Below, piece by piece: positions 10,367 through 21,182 of a stretch of 64,000 nucleotides of DNA. The stretch comes from Prosapia bicincta. Taxonomy: Eukaryota; Arthropoda; Insecta; Hemiptera; Cercopidae. The stretch covers positions 29,055,376-29,119,375 of the forward strand of contig JBAIZL010000008.1 in the NCBI GenBank assembly GCA_036971475.1, read 5' to 3'. The notes below the pieces were generated by a model. It was not told the origin of the DNA and ran no database searches. It worked only from the letters and a program-made list of their open reading frames with translations. The position numbers and the translations under genes were made by a program. Numbering within the stretch: the stretch's first letter is position 1; each line of letters opens with the position of its first letter.

Positions 10367-11310
10367 ATGGCATCAAAGTTGACGTCATTGTTGAGAGTGG
10401 GGATTGCCAGTGAGTTGCATAAACACGTTCGTAGGAAATTTCCGACCCGCCATGTTGAAGTTAAAGGTTTAGACGATCTCCATCAGGCTGACCTAGTGGA
10501 AATGTTATCATTTGCCAAAGTCAATAATGGTTATAAATATATACTGGTTTTAATAAACTGTTTTAGTAAATATGCAATAGCTGTACCAATGAAATCTAAA
10601 AATGCAATTGAAATTGAAAAGACATTACAACCAATTTTAGGAAGATATTCTATGCGTCATTTGCAAACCGATAAAGGAACTGAATTTTTGATTTCGACGA
10701 TTAAATCTTTATAAGGCAAATATAATATAAATCATTATTCTACATATTCTGATAAAAAAGCCTCTATAGTTGAAAGACTAAATAGAACGGTAAAAGCGCA
10801 AATGTCGAGGGCTTTCTGTGCCCAGGGAAATTATAAATGGTTAAATTTATTAAGCGATTTAGTTACTGAATATAATAACACTAAACATAGGACTATCGGT
10901 ATGCGCCCAATTGATGTTAATAAAAATAATGAACATTTAGTGTTGAGACGTATAGTTCAAAATAGACAGAAGAAAAAACAACTTGCGCGAAACAGATTTA
11001 TTGTGGGTGATAAAGTTAGAATAAGTAGGTATCAAAAACCGTTGACAAAAAGTTATTTACCAGCTTGGAGTAACGAAATATATACAATTTGGAAAATAGA
11101 ACCAACAGTTCCAGTGACCTATAAACTAAAGGACGATTCTGTAGTTGAGATAAAGGGGGATTCTATCAAGAGGAATTGATTAAAACTAAATTTAGTAACA
11201 TATTTCTTATCGATAAGATTGTGCGTCGAAAAGGAAATAAATTGTTAGTACATTGGTTGGGTATGGACAGTACTAGAGATACCTGGATAAATAAAAAAGA
11301 TTTATTATGA
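10367..11310 (+). pseudogene. INT: Polinton retroviral-type integrase (rve core plus chromodomain), broken
   Basis: The integrase inserts the element into host DNA, making the 6-bp target duplication. A D,D-E core is visible: the first Asp in QADLVEM, the second in LQTDKGTEF and the Glu in SIVERLNRT. YNNTKHRTI follows, as in rve proteins. The C-terminal part reads like a chromodomain (KGNKLLVHWLGM, then DTW). It is broken twice. TAA 10712-10714 lies in frame between the second Asp and the Glu, and a one-base shift occurs in the G-run at about 11156-11161, before the chromodomain. The end at 11308-11310 overlaps the ATPase start (ATGA). The start at 10367 has G at -3 and +4; an in-frame ATG at 10277 would add 30 residues. 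Confidence 0.93.
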
Positions 11311-12008
11311 AGGTAATAAAACAAAGCCAAAAAATGCGTATTATGAATTTCGATACATATTTCTCAAATGATAATAAATATGATAATATGGATCGCCATG
11401 GTCCTCTATTACCGAATTCCATCAGATGTCTTATTGTAGGACCATCGAACTGTGGAAAAACCAATCTCATGTTTAATTTAATATTTCATCCACGAGCAAT
11501 TTTTCTTGAAAATATTTATATTTTTTCAAAGTCAATTAATTCATTCAAATATAAGTTTTTAAGTCGAGTGTTTTCCAAAATACCTGATGTTGGTTACTTT
11601 ATTTTTACTGAAAATGACGACGTGCCTCAGCCTAATGAGATTAAATCAAAATCACTCATGATATTCGATGACGTGATGTGTGAACGACAATATAATATTT
11701 GAAACTATTTCGCAATGGGTAGACACCATGACATTGATACATTTTATTTATGTCAAACATATAGTCGAATACCAAAACAATTGATACGTAATAATGCTAA
11801 TTTAGTGGTTTTATTCAGACAAGATGAATTAAATTTACGTCATGTGTATAATGATCATGTCAACACAGATATGAAATTTGAAACTTTTAAAGAAATGTGT
11901 TCGATGGCCTGGTCTAAAAACCAAAATTCTTTTCTAGTTTTGGATAAAGAGAGACGTTTAAATAAAGGACGATATCGTATAATGTTTGATGAATTTATAA
12001 CATTATAG
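11307..12008 (+). pseudogene. ATP: FtsK/HerA-type genome-packaging ATPase, one nonsense codon
   Basis: This would be the motor that pumps DNA into the capsid. Walker A is GPSNCGKTN (around residues 44-52) and Walker B is SLMIFDDV, followed by a conserved arginine-rich region. A single in-frame TGA at 11700-11702 follows shortly after Walker B. The same frame continues through MGRHHDIDTFYLCQTYSR and ends at 12008, giving about 233 codons, the usual size for Polinton ATPases. The start overlaps the integrase stop (ATGA). The TGA could be a C-to-T change of an arginine codon. Family assignment is firm; the copy is inactive unless the stop is an assembly error. Confidence 0.93.
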
Positions 12009-12022
12009 AGTCAGTAGTAATC

Positions 12023-13108
12023 ATGTCTTTGTCTAGTTCACTTGGCAAACGTGAAAAAATTGTTTTAGAAATATAAGATTTAAGGAAACGAATTAAGGAA
12101 AAACGTCGTTCACTAAAACGAGGTAATATGGATATGGAAGATCATATAGAGAAAAATATAAAACCCATAATGGAACCGTTGATAAAACCGATAAAAAATA
12201 TACTGAAAAATTTCAACCGATAAAAGAATATAGCGAAAATTTAAATTGTAAGCCTATACAAAGTTGGCGAGAGTTGAATGAGAAAACATTGTTGGTCACT
12301 ATACATTAAAAGCAAAAGCAGCAAGAAGAGAAAAAACAAAAGCAACAAGAAGAAAAATTAAAAAAGAGAAAAAAGAATTATGAAGCCAATGATAACGATG
12401 AGAGTTATACTTCTGACGATGATTTTACTGAGGGAAAAACTGCATTTAAACGTTTGACTCCAGCGAAAGAGGAAAAAGAAAAAAACGATATGATAGGTGG
12501 GAATCGACTGAAAAGACGTCCTCCAACACCTGAAACACCAATGAGCGATCAAGATGCTAATATAAAAAGAATAAACACTGGAAATATGATTGAAAGTGAA
12601 TATGGAGGATGGTTGGTGATAAAGAAATAGAAATTGAGGGCGATGATTTGATTATCGATGGTGTTAGGTATGCTGAAACGCGTGGTATTTATGAATTATT
12701 ATTCATGAGAATGCCTGATGCATACATTTATACAGAAGATGATCTCATAAAATATCGAGGTATTTTAATAGCAACGAATGCACACAGAGTTAATTATTCG
12801 GCGATCGGTAAATTGAAATCAAACAAAAGTAATAAATACACGAAAATAATTTCAAAATTATTTCCACCCCAGAACCCCCGCACTCACATGGATTGGACGA
12901 GCGGAAGCGGCTTGATTTTGAAAGAATATGAAAAAATAAACCGTCATATATTTATTGGAATGATCCCAATGAATTATGCGAGCGATTAAAAATACTAATT
13001 GCATCACAGTCGGCAGGAAATACGGGGCACAATAATGAAATAATTTCCATAATTGAAGAGTTGAAGGAAGCAGGAATTATTAGTAATAAAAATAAAAGTG
13101 ATTTGTAA
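12023..13108 (+). pseudogene. DUF8207-like Polinton protein, heavily broken
   Basis: The frame opens with MSLSSSLGKREKIVLEI and a basic, coiled-coil-like region. It then has a Lys/Glu/Gln-rich, low-complexity middle, a ~100-residue conserved C-terminal core (IIDGVRYAETRGIYELLFM, then YTEDDLIKYRGIL) and a short tail (HNNEIISIIEELKEAGII). This matches a protein family common in insect Polintons and annotated as DUF8207; its role is unknown, possibly structural. Lesions are TAA at 12074-12076, a shift near 12205-12215, TAA at 12307-12309, a second shift near 12600-12610 and a third at about 12860-12950. It is the most damaged gene of the element. It sits between the ATPase and the capsid genes. 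Confidence 0.8.
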
Positions 13109-13161
13109 AAAAAATATTAGTCATTTGTTTTCTATTAGTCCATGTATGAGCATCTCTAAAA

Positions 13162-13563
13162 ATGAGCGTTGATAAATTTGGACGTCATTTGCATTTTTCC
13201 TATCGACAACACAATAGACGAGGACCTGCTGGAGTGGGGTTTAAAATGACTAAAAACGGTGACTATGACAAGGAGAATAAACGGTTGACACATTTGAACG
13301 AAGCGAAAGATGATAAAGATGCTGTTAATTTTAAAATGTTTAAAGAAAAATACCTAACATTAAAAACATATATCGATGGACACATAAATTATATTCGTAA
13401 TGAAGTGAATGTTACAAAAAAGTATCAGGAAATAATTTTGAATCAAAATAAAAAAATGGAAGCGAAAGAGTCTAGTGAAGGAGATATTGATTTAGTACCT
13501 GAACCGAAAGAAACAATATTCATTACGCCTGCATCTGCGATAGGGGGAAGAAGAAGGCTATAA
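13162..13563 (+). CDS. Intact 133-aa Polinton-associated basic protein, possible coiled coil
   Basis: This is an unbroken frame from MSVDKFGRHLHF to GGRRRL. The stop TAA shares its last A with the ATG of the PLA2-like gene (TAATG), so the two are tightly packed. Residues ~50-105 are charged and helical-looking (KMFKEKYLTLKTYIDGH, NVTKKYQEIILNQ), consistent with a coiled coil. The last residues form a Gly-Gly-Arg-Arg-Arg tail, possibly a nucleic-acid-binding or protease-processing segment. Related small proteins sit at this place in insect Polintons, but the function is not established. Position inside the virion-gene block suggests a structural or core role. Confidence 0.6.
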   Translation: MSVDKFGRHLHFSYRQHNRRGPAGVGFKMTKNGDYDKENKRLTHLNEAKDDKDAVNFKMFKEKYLTLKTYIDGHINYIRNEVNVTKKYQEIILNQNKKMEAKESSEGDIDLVPEPKETIFITPASAIGGRRRL

Positions 13564-14084
13564 TGACAGGAAAACCGTTTAGTGTGTATCAAGGAAGCGG
13601 CATAATAAGTTCTTTAACGAGTTTACCTGGAAAAATTTTAAATCGTACTATAGATTTATTACCAATAGAATTACACGTACCAGGATACCAATATTGCGGC
13701 CCCGGCACCAGATTGCAAGCAAGATTGAGAAGAGGTGACCCAGGCATCAATAAATTAGATCAAGCCTGTAAAGATCACGATATTGCATATTCAAAATATT
13801 CGGATTCACATCAACGATCCATTGCCGACGAACAACTAGCTGATAAAGCTTGGCAGCGTGTCACATCAAACGACGCTAGTTTGGGCGAAAGAGCAACTGC
13901 TTACGCAGCTACTAATATTATGAAATTGAAAAATAAATTAGGTGGTGGAGGAAGAAGAAAAGTTAATACAAAGAAACGGAGGACAAAAAATAAAAAAACG
14001 TGCAAAACTAAAAAAATTCTAACAAAAGTACTCAAACGAATAAAAAAGGGTGTGCTAGTAAAAAGGGTAGAGGCTATTATCTGA
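13563..14084 (+). CDS. PLA2-like capsid-associated protein (parvovirus VP1-type phospholipase domain), N-terminal part of a PLA2-protease frame
   Basis: Residues ~35-75 carry the calcium-loop motif YCGPGT and the catalytic His-Asp in CKDHDIAY, as in VP1-type secreted phospholipase A2 domains, which alter endosomal membranes during entry in parvoviruses. A glycine tract and a Lys/Arg-rich tail (residues ~120-170) may bind DNA or direct nuclear entry. After TGA 14082-14084 the same frame continues without a stop into the protease. A short piece in another frame (14066-14090) also looks protein-like, which points to two close frameshifts at the join. The ancestral product was therefore probably one PLA2-protease polyprotein. 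The PLA2 domain itself is undamaged. Confidence 0.85.
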   Translation: MTGKPFSVYQGSGIISSLTSLPGKILNRTIDLLPIELHVPGYQYCGPGTRLQARLRRGDPGINKLDQACKDHDIAYSKYSDSHQRSIADEQLADKAWQRVTSNDASLGERATAYAATNIMKLKNKLGGGGRRKVNTKKRRTKNKKTCKTKKILTKVLKRIKKGVLVKRVEAII

Positions 14085-14492
14085 AACCTTAAAAAAGGCG
14101 GTAACTATAAAAAAAAAATAATAACATTACCAACAAGAGCGCTATCAAATAAAGATATACATAAATACGCTAAAAAATTGAACATTCCGAACTTCAGAGA
14201 AGTTTTTATGCGTGACAATTTACCTTTTCAAATCAAAGAGAATGAACACGGAGTTATAAATTTGGACAGTGTGCTAGGACGAGGTACGCATTTTGTTGCC
14301 TATCGAAAGATAAAACATAAAATTCTTTATTTTGACAGTTTTGGTATTCTGCCTCCACCTACAGAAATAATTCGATATTTTCAAACATCGACAGATAATG
14401 CACCTATTTTCTACAATAACACAAATAAACAAAATTTAAATTCGCACAATTGTGGTCATTTGTGTTTAGCGTTTTTAACGAATAACATCTAA
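14085..14492 (+). pseudogene. PRO: Adenovirus-type cysteine protease (adenain-like), C-terminal part of the PLA2-protease frame
   Basis: This is the maturation protease of Polinton virions. The catalytic triad is readable: His in GRGTHFVAY, Asp in LYFDSFG and Cys in CGHLCLAFL. The conserved KLNIPNFREVFMRD segment precedes them. There is no ATG of its own near the beginning of the domain, and the frame is continuous with the preceding PLA2-like frame after its TGA. Translation therefore probably came from the PLA2 start, and the protease is now cut off. From the TGA to 14492 the frame is open (135 codons), and all three catalytic residues remain. Confidence 0.9.
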
Positions 14493-14501
14493 ATCACCAA
14501 T

Positions 14502-15190
14502 ATGCTCTGTTTAAGCGGCAAAGGCTCAAACATCTCATGTGACATATTTCCGCCTATAGATTTGGCCAATGAAAAATGGGAAATAGGTTTAATTGATTTT
14601 ATGTCTTACAGCACTATACCAAATATTTAAACAGATGTTAATGATAAATTTTACTATGGCAATAATAAAGTCATACAATTGCCTGAGGGATCTTACGAGA
14701 TAGATAATATAGTTTCGTACTTGAAAGATGCTATTCACGAAGAAAACAAAAATGTTAAGCTCGAACTAAGTGGGAATATTAATACATTAAAAACGAAAAT
14801 ATTTTTTTCGAAACCAATTAGATTTGACAAAGCGCACAGCATCGGTCCATTACTGGGATTTAAAGCAGAAGAATTGCGAGCAAATACTTGGCACATTTCC
14901 GAAAATACTGTAAACATTAATAAAGTGGACGTTATACGAATAGTATGTAATATTGCAAGAGGATCATATAGGAATGGTATTGAAGGACATATTATTCACG
15001 AGTTTTATCCAGCCGTTGAACCTGGTTATAAAATTATTGAAAACCTGTCACAGTAATTTATCTACCTCTAAACATAACAGGTCTACTTCATAACATTACA
15101 GTACGTCTCAAAGATCAGGACGGGCAACTAATAAATTTGCGAGAAGAATATATAACACTTAGACTTCATTTGCGCCGAAGTGTTACATAA
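14502..15190 (+). pseudogene. Penton-like minor capsid protein (single jelly roll), broken
   Basis: The frame begins MLCLSGKGSNISCDIFPP, nine bases after the protease stop, and has an EKWEIGLIDFMSY segment typical of the Polinton minor capsid (penton) protein that fills icosahedral vertices. TAA 14628-14630 interrupts it after 42 codons. The same frame continues from TDVNDKFYYGNNK to TAA 15056. A one-base shift at about 15045-15065 then moves into the last ~45 codons (NITVRLKDQDGQL, then LRLHLRRS), ending at TAA 15188-15190. Total coding length is about 229 codons, normal for the family. Placement between protease and major capsid gene matches related elements. Confidence 0.85.
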
Positions 15191-15192
15191 TC

Positions 15193-15348
15193 ATGGTCTT
15201 AGTTTTGAATAATAATACGAATTTCGACAATTTTATGACTCCAGTAGGTCGACGACAGTTGACAGAACACAAGCTGACAAGGAGGAACAAAGAATTTTTG
15301 GAATCTATAGGGTATAGTGTGAATAAAAAATATGTTTCGAGTAGATGA
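15193..15348 (+). CDS. Small 51-aa protein preceding the major capsid gene
   Basis: An intact short frame begins at the ATG three bases after the penton stop and ends at TGA 15346-15348, overlapping the first 17 bases of the capsid gene. Visible residues include MTPVGRRQLTEHKLTRRNKE and a FLESIGY core. Small proteins with a similar Leu-Thr, Asn-Lys, Phe-Leu core occur just before the capsid gene in insect Polintons. Its function is unknown. Tight packing on both sides supports its being real despite its size. Confidence 0.6.
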   Translation: MVLVLNNNTNFDNFMTPVGRRQLTEHKLTRRNKEFLESIGYSVNKKYVSSR

Positions 15349-16526
15349 TAAAATTATTTTTGATGAAACTATTGTCGATTTAGAATATCACACACATCTA
15401 CCATACGCGCAAACAACATACGGTGAGAATGATGAGACTCGCATTCCAGTACATCAACAGAATGTGTACACTTTGCCTTCTGAAAGTTACATTTATATAG
15501 AGGGAGAATTTAAAGCAATAAAAGCGTCAGACAATAGTGAAAGTGATGAAATCGAACTTATCAGCAATGGAATGTCATTTCTTTTTGATGAAATTCGCTA
15601 TGAAATTTGAGGAACAGAAATTGATCGAGTGAAAATGTTGGAATAACGACAACAATAAAAAACCACTTAACCAACACTGAAGATGAAAAAAATATTTTAT
15701 TAAATGCTGGGTGGACATTAAATATGGAATCTTTAAAGTGTAAGAAAAATTTTTCGTTTTGTATTCCTTTAAAAATGCTACTTGGATTCGCGGACGACTA
15801 TGTTCACATATTATTAAATGTTAAACAAGAATTAATTTTACTCAGGTGTTCAAACAATTTCAACACGATTATAACAAAAGACGCTAATAATAAAATAGAA
15901 TTGAAAATTAATAAAATATTTTGGAAAATTCCTTATATTCGAGTGGCCGATGATTATAATATATCACTACTAAGAATCACCGATAAGGACCAACCAATTT
16001 CACTAGGATTTCGTCGTTGGACGCTTATCGATAATCCTTCATTACCTGTTTCGATAAACTCAACTTGGACTGTGAAGACACCATCAAATAGTGAGAAACC
16101 TCGCTACGTTATTATCGCATTCCAAACTGATAGGAGAAATGTGAAAAATAAAAATGCTGGACACTTTGATTTCTGTGATATTAATAATATTAAACTGTAT
16201 CTAAACTCACAATATTATCCATACGACAATTTTAATGAAAACAGGGCAATTATATACGACTTTTTTACAAAATTTCAGTCATCCTATTATCACGGTAGCA
16301 GCAATAGACCTGCTATTGATTTTAAACCTTTTTCGCAAAAACACCATTATTTGTTATAGACTGTTCACGACAAAATGAAACATTAAAAACCGGTACTATT
16401 GATGTGCGCATAGAAATTGAATCAAATGTCAACATGTCTGAAAAGACAGCTGCTTATTGTCTCATCATCCAGGATGCACTTGTTGAATACACACCTTTAT
16501 CTGGTCTTGTACGTAAAATATTTTAA
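15332..16526 (+). pseudogene. MCP: Double-jelly-roll major capsid protein, broken
   Basis: This would form the hexon-like capsomers of the Polinton virion. Family signatures are EYHTHLPYAQTTYGENDE near the N-terminus, a YIYIEGEF strand, SFLFDEIRYEI, a central FRRWTLID segment, SQYYPYDNFN, and the C-terminal PLFVIDCSRQNE and AYCLIIQDALVEYTPL. Lesions are TGA at 15608-15610, a one-base shift in the A-run near 15630, and another shift at about 16338-16345. The reading frame ends at TAA 16524-16526, with AATAAA 21 bases downstream. About 398 codons in total, on the short side but compatible with insect Polintons. Confidence 0.93.
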
Positions 16527-16546
16527 TGTAATGTAGTCAGAAGAAT

Positions 16547-16552
16547 AATAAA
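16547..16552 (+). terminator. Polyadenylation signal after the capsid gene
   Basis: AATAAA begins 21 bases after the capsid stop codon and is followed by a T-rich run. It is the expected 3' end for the plus-strand virion transcripts. Confidence 0.55.
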
Positions 16553-16829
16553 TTTTTTTTGTTTAAATTCAGTGTACATTTTATTGATATTTAATTCACA
16601 TTTCATCAGTAATTTTAAATAATGGTTGAAAAGTACAAAAAAATCACATATAAGAACGACTTTTAGGAAGGGGAAAATCGAAAATTGAGCAGTGGAGGGG
16701 ATACAACGGATAATATAAATAGATACGATAACACAAGATGCAGAGTACACACATACGAAGGAAGTGGAGAGTTGCACCTAGTATATATATATATTCAAGA
16801 AAATTATATTAGTTTATAATATAGGAGAT
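16553..16829 (+). promoter_or_regulatory. Promoter region of the BIR gene with TATA tract at 16782-16793
   Basis: This gene-free stretch between the capsid and BIR genes contains an alternating TATATATATATA tract at 16782-16793, 36 bases before the BIR ATG. The placement suits a TATA box with a very short leader. The rest is purine-rich (GGAAGGGGAAAATCG) with no clear motif. Confidence 0.5.
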
Positions 16830-17183
16830 ATGGTTGGATATCCGAGATACCCGAGATACAGTACACCTGGAAGGAGGCTGGCATCGTTCAACAACACCAA
16901 ATTTGTATACTCCCGTCCTTATGCTTGGCAATTTGCAGAAGCCGGTTTTTTCTTTCACTCTGCACCTGATGGCGTTATATGCTTTTACTGTGGTGGTGGT
17001 TTAAAGGATTGGGAAGCACATGAATTTCCATGGATTGAACATGGTGGATGGTTTCCGAGGTGCGGTTATTTAAAATCGGTAAAGGGTAAGGATTTTGGGG
17101 CACGATGTGATGTTGTACGTAGGATGACGGTTTACTCATACCCAATACCAATACACCCCGCAAAGAAGAGGAAACACGGATAA
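16830..17183 (+). CDS. BIR-domain (inhibitor-of-apoptosis-like) protein, intact
   Basis: This 117-aa protein is essentially one BIR zinc domain. Residues ~33-85 read FAEAGFFF, then GVICFYCGGGLKDW, EHGGWFPRCGY. These supply the CxxC, His and Cys zinc ligands and the conserved Gly-Gly-Leu-x-x-Trp and Trp-Phe-Pro-x-Cys patterns. There is no RING or second BIR, and the C-terminus is basic (PAKKRKHG), perhaps a nuclear signal. BIR proteins bind caspases or their regulators; baculoviruses and other insect DNA viruses use them against apoptosis, so I infer an anti-apoptotic cargo gene. It has its own TATA box and AATAAA signals and is unbroken, whereas the neighbouring capsid gene is not. Possible origins are an old viral gene or a host capture. 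Confidence 0.9.
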   Translation: MVGYPRYPRYSTPGRRLASFNNTKFVYSRPYAWQFAEAGFFFHSAPDGVICFYCGGGLKDWEAHEFPWIEHGGWFPRCGYLKSVKGKDFGARCDVVRRMTVYSYPIPIHPAKKRKHG

Positions 17184-17665
17184 GCAATACCTTTATTGTA
17201 CAAGGATAATGTAATATACTATTGTTATACTGTTATGTAACACTTTATGTTCATACAAATATTTTTGTGATTCTTTAATAAACAGCTATTGACTGTGGTA
17301 ATAAAAGTTTTATTAATATCCTAAGTAACATTTAAACATATTTGTTCAACACACAATTGCTATAATGTGGAAAAAAGTCAATGATAAATAGGAAATTATT
17401 GATTTGAACAACTCACTTTTTTAACTATATATTTACTCTATAAACAATTGAAAATGGTTAACAAATAATATTTACTATTTACAAAGCATTAGTTATGTTT
17501 AATAGTTTACAAATAATATTTATTCATTACAAAGCATTAGTTATTTTTTAAAGAAAAATGGCCATGTGCCAAAGTATTATTTCCATTATCACATATATGT
17601 CTCTTATCATCATCACCACTGAGAGCTAATTTATTTACAGTTATTGTCTGTACAATATGTTTTTT
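17184..17665. terminator. Convergent 3' region with polyadenylation signals and a ~47-bp direct repeat
   Basis: The plus- and minus-strand transcription units meet here. Plus-strand AATAAA occurs at 17277-17282 and 17300-17305, after the BIR gene. On the minus strand AATAAA (17665-17670) overlaps the PolB stop codon. A direct repeat is visible at about 17458-17503 and 17507-17549 (ACAAATAATATTTA...TTACAAAGCATTAGTTAT). No gene is seen. Confidence 0.6.
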
Positions 17666-20600
17666 TTATTTGAATGATTTAATATCACTTCTGGTTTTAG
17701 TAAAAACATTTAAGCATATTTTATAATCATCAAAATTTATATTTCTAAGTGCTGCTTTTGTTATGCCTTTAGATTTTTTTTCAATACTATTCACAGTTTT
17801 GAAAGTATATAATTTAGCTCTTAGTCCAACAAATTGTGACAACCCAACACCTTTGCATTCGTCTTTAAAACAACCTAATGTTTTTGCATTATCTGTAAAA
17901 TAACCTATATGAGTGTGAGGAAGTTCTGACATATCAAAATGTCTTCTCACCTCTTGATTTTCCTTAATATCGTTATAAAAATGTTCAGTAGAAATTTTAT
18001 AAAATAAACTGTCTGTATCCATATAATGAAGCTGAATTTTAGAGTTATACAATTCTTTCATAACATCATAATGCATTTCATACATACGTGTTTTACTTAT
18101 TTCCAAAACAGTAAACCCTATATATATTGGTTTGTTAAAATAGATGGATTCTTTTTCTGATTCAATTGCACACAAAGATTCATCATAAATTATTCGATTT
18201 AAGAAGGTGGGTTTCCTAATTAAATAATTTAATTTTTTTTCTGAACTCACAAGTTTCAAATTTTTTCTTTTCCTTATATTTTCAATAGTTTTACCAAACA
18301 TGGCATTAATTACAAATGTATAAAAATCTTTTTCAAATTCATTTTTAGCATTTTGTCTCTTTTTCGTGTTAAATAAAACATATGGCGATAACCAAGCACT
18401 TTGTCTGAATTGCATAATTCTATGAATTTTTGTAAGTACTAAACCATGTCGCATTGCTTGTTTTAAATTAACCTAATGACAAACGTAATTTTGTTTATCT
18501 TCTAAAGTAGTTAACAATTTTGGTTATTTACTTCCTGGCGGACATTTGTTTTGTGGTAAAAATGGCAACTCATTATCACAATTATGCAAATTTTGTGGAT
18601 ACATATTATCAACTTCTAAAATATAAGCTATGGGAGAATCATCCTCTATAGACAGAACATCAAAAGCCTTTATTTTTTCAACTGACATCCGTTTAAACGA
18701 ATCATAAGGCATGAATCTGGTCATGCTCCACCCATACAAATTTGTAGCATCGATATAAGCTAAACAAGAGGAAGGTTTGTCTATATCAAATTCATCTTCC
18801 AATAGATAATTATTAGCTTCTGCATGTCTCGTTACGCATGCAGTTATTCCACCTCTGATACCATTTTCTATGAATAGATATTTATCATATTCGTCAAATA
18901 TTTCTAATTCAATTTTTGTAAATTTTAACATAGCATCAAATGTCAAACCAGGAAGTGTAAAATAATAGGCACAGTCCAGTCCATAATTGGATATAGACAA
19001 GGCTCTAAAAGTTTCAAAAATATCACTTAACAATAATACATCTATTTTAAGGTAGAGATTGCTATATTCCCCTAAATTTCTACATTCAAAATGATTCCAC
19101 ACATCTTGCGCATATTTGTATTCAGCATCTGTGATAGGACTAGATTCTAGATTGTTATAAAAATCATTTTTTGTTGGCAACTCAGTATCTTTTAATTTGT
19201 CCCAACAATCTGTATAATTACAAGGATAAAAACCTTTTCTTGTTATAAACGGTAAATCATTTACAGAAAAATGTTTATATGTATGTTTAAAGTTGTCTTT
19301 AGGCAAATTATTTGCTAATTTACTAAGACTTGTACTCATAAATTTATAGGTGTCTATAAATCGTAATGCAATGTCATTAGTTGTGTTTTTTGAAAATGTT
19401 ATATATTTTTCATTAGTGTTTGGTATTACATAAATTTCGTTTGAGTCACAACCTAATTGTCGTACAATAAAATGGGTATCATAATTTGAACTCCCATGAA
19501 TAAATATAGGTAAAAAGTGTTGATTTTGTCGTAATAAATTACAATTATTACATAAAACAGACCTACATTTACCAGTAATGTGACAATAGTCTCTTACTGC
19601 TTGCTTAGTCATAGTACATTCATCGTTACAAGGCTCACATTTAGTAGTTGTTTTAAATTTATGTTTTTCAACTTTAATTAATTTCCTCATTGGAATATTT
19701 ATTTTATAAATTTCACCAATAATATTTGCAAGTGATATGAGATATGACATGAATTTTTTGCTGCATCTATACCCTGATATGTGTATGGATCTGTGGGCAA
19801 TTTTTCTAAAATGTCTGGCGGTAAAGACGATGCATCTTCATCAAGAACTAAATATACACCAAATGACATTGGCTCGTGAATATCATTAAGTATTACACGG
19901 TTACTAATCTGCTCTTTTTTTGGCTTCAACAAGCATTCAAAATCTGCGTACACGGTGAAAGGTACTCTAAATTTATAATGGAAAGTTTTGAATTTCAAAA
20001 TATTATTTCCTTCTGTAGACATTTTCACTTTTACTGCTTTTGTATTTTCACATGCTTTTAAATGATCTGATAATAGTGAGTCTTTATTTTTACCGCTATA
20101 ATGTGTTAAACATCTCCTACAAAAAACTAATTTACCCTTATGTTTATTTAGTTGATTGTTTAATAATTTTGAAAAATGTTTAATATAAGAATAATGTGCA
20201 TGTCCCAACTGGTTTGTCAACATCAATAAATCATAATGTTTTATCTTAATAGTTTTACTAGTTCTTAATGGATACACTTCATTATCTTTATTTATACCAT
20301 ATACAATAATACTTATACCTGAATTATTTTTTTCAACACTAATCTGCTTTAAAGATGTTGGAAAGTCAATACCTTGTAAATTAAACATATCCATAATTTT
20401 AAAATATCTCTTGGTAATTAAACTAAAATGATCTACATCGGTTTTTATATGTGGAACGAGAAGTGACCACAAAAAACATTTATCGTCATGAAAATTTTCA
20501 GGATTAATTACAGCATTCTTATTTTGTATACATTTTGGTAAAGGTATGAATGAACATCCACCTAACGGATTGTATCTACTAAAACGAATTATAATTCCAT

Positions 20601-21024
20601 CAATTTTATCCAAAGACCAACCACTTCCTTTACCCAAATATTCCGACTCTTCGGTGCATAATTTTCTAAACAAAACATCTAAAATATCTGAAAAATCTGA
20701 ATCTTCGGAAACACTAGTATTTTTTGTTTTAAAATAACGCAATTGCTTTTCTTGGGTTAAAAATTTTACATAAGAAGCTTCTACAAGTATATTAAATTTT
20801 AACATATTGTGAGTGGATAATAAATCTACAATTAGTCGTATCATTTTTTGTTTAGTACATCTCAACAACAAACACACATCTCTAACAGTTGACGTGTTTT
20901 CTAAGTAAAATGTTTTTAATCTGCCTCTAAAGGCGTGATTCCTATCTAAAAATTCATCATCGTTTTCGATATCATCATCATCATCACTATCAACATCCAT
21001 TTGTTCAACGGAGCTTTCGTCCAT
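17666..21024 (-). pseudogene. PolB: Protein-primed family-B DNA polymerase, three lesions
   Basis: This enzyme replicates the element by protein priming. Reading from 21024, the N-terminal third includes the Polinton-type FNPLGG-like stretch (here RYNPLGGCSFIPLPK) and Exo I in FTVYADFE. The middle has a Cys/His cluster (CEPCNDEC, RDYCHITGKC), Exo II-like IFIHGSSNYDTHF, and motif A in IDATNLYGWSM. The last part has motif B in INAMFGKTIEN, motif C YMDTDSLFY and KxY in RAKLYTF. A one-base shift lies in an A-run near 19752-19757. In-frame TAA 18524-18526 and TAG 18473-18475 lie 23 codons upstream of the ATG at 18452-18454. Total ~1,119 codons matches family size. All catalytic motifs persist, so decay is limited to these breaks. 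Confidence 0.95.
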
Positions 21025-21109
21025 TATTATAATTTGTTTTTAAAAAAGAAGCACTATTTAGTTCACTGAAATAATAAAACAATTTTTCTATAAATTTCAT
21101 AACGTACAT

Positions 21110-21115
21110 TTTATT
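21110..21115 (-). terminator. Polyadenylation signal of the acidic-tract gene (copy A)
   Basis: The minus strand reads AATAAA about 68 bases downstream of the stop of the full-length acidic-tract gene and 86 bases upstream of the PolB start. The short spacer 21025-21182 must hold both this 3' end and the PolB promoter. Confidence 0.4.
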
Positions 21116-21182
21116 TTTTTTTAATTTCATCTACAACACATATATAATTATTAGTATTTAACTACATACAAAAACCTAAAAA

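Noticed and set aside
16975..17187. Minus-strand open frame opposite the BIR gene
   Set aside because: It is antisense to a clear BIR domain. The zinc ligands and consensus are only on the plus strand.
19876..20737. Plus-strand open frames at 19876-20061 and 20546-20737
   Set aside because: They are shadows of the PolB coding sequence on the opposite strand and have no domain.
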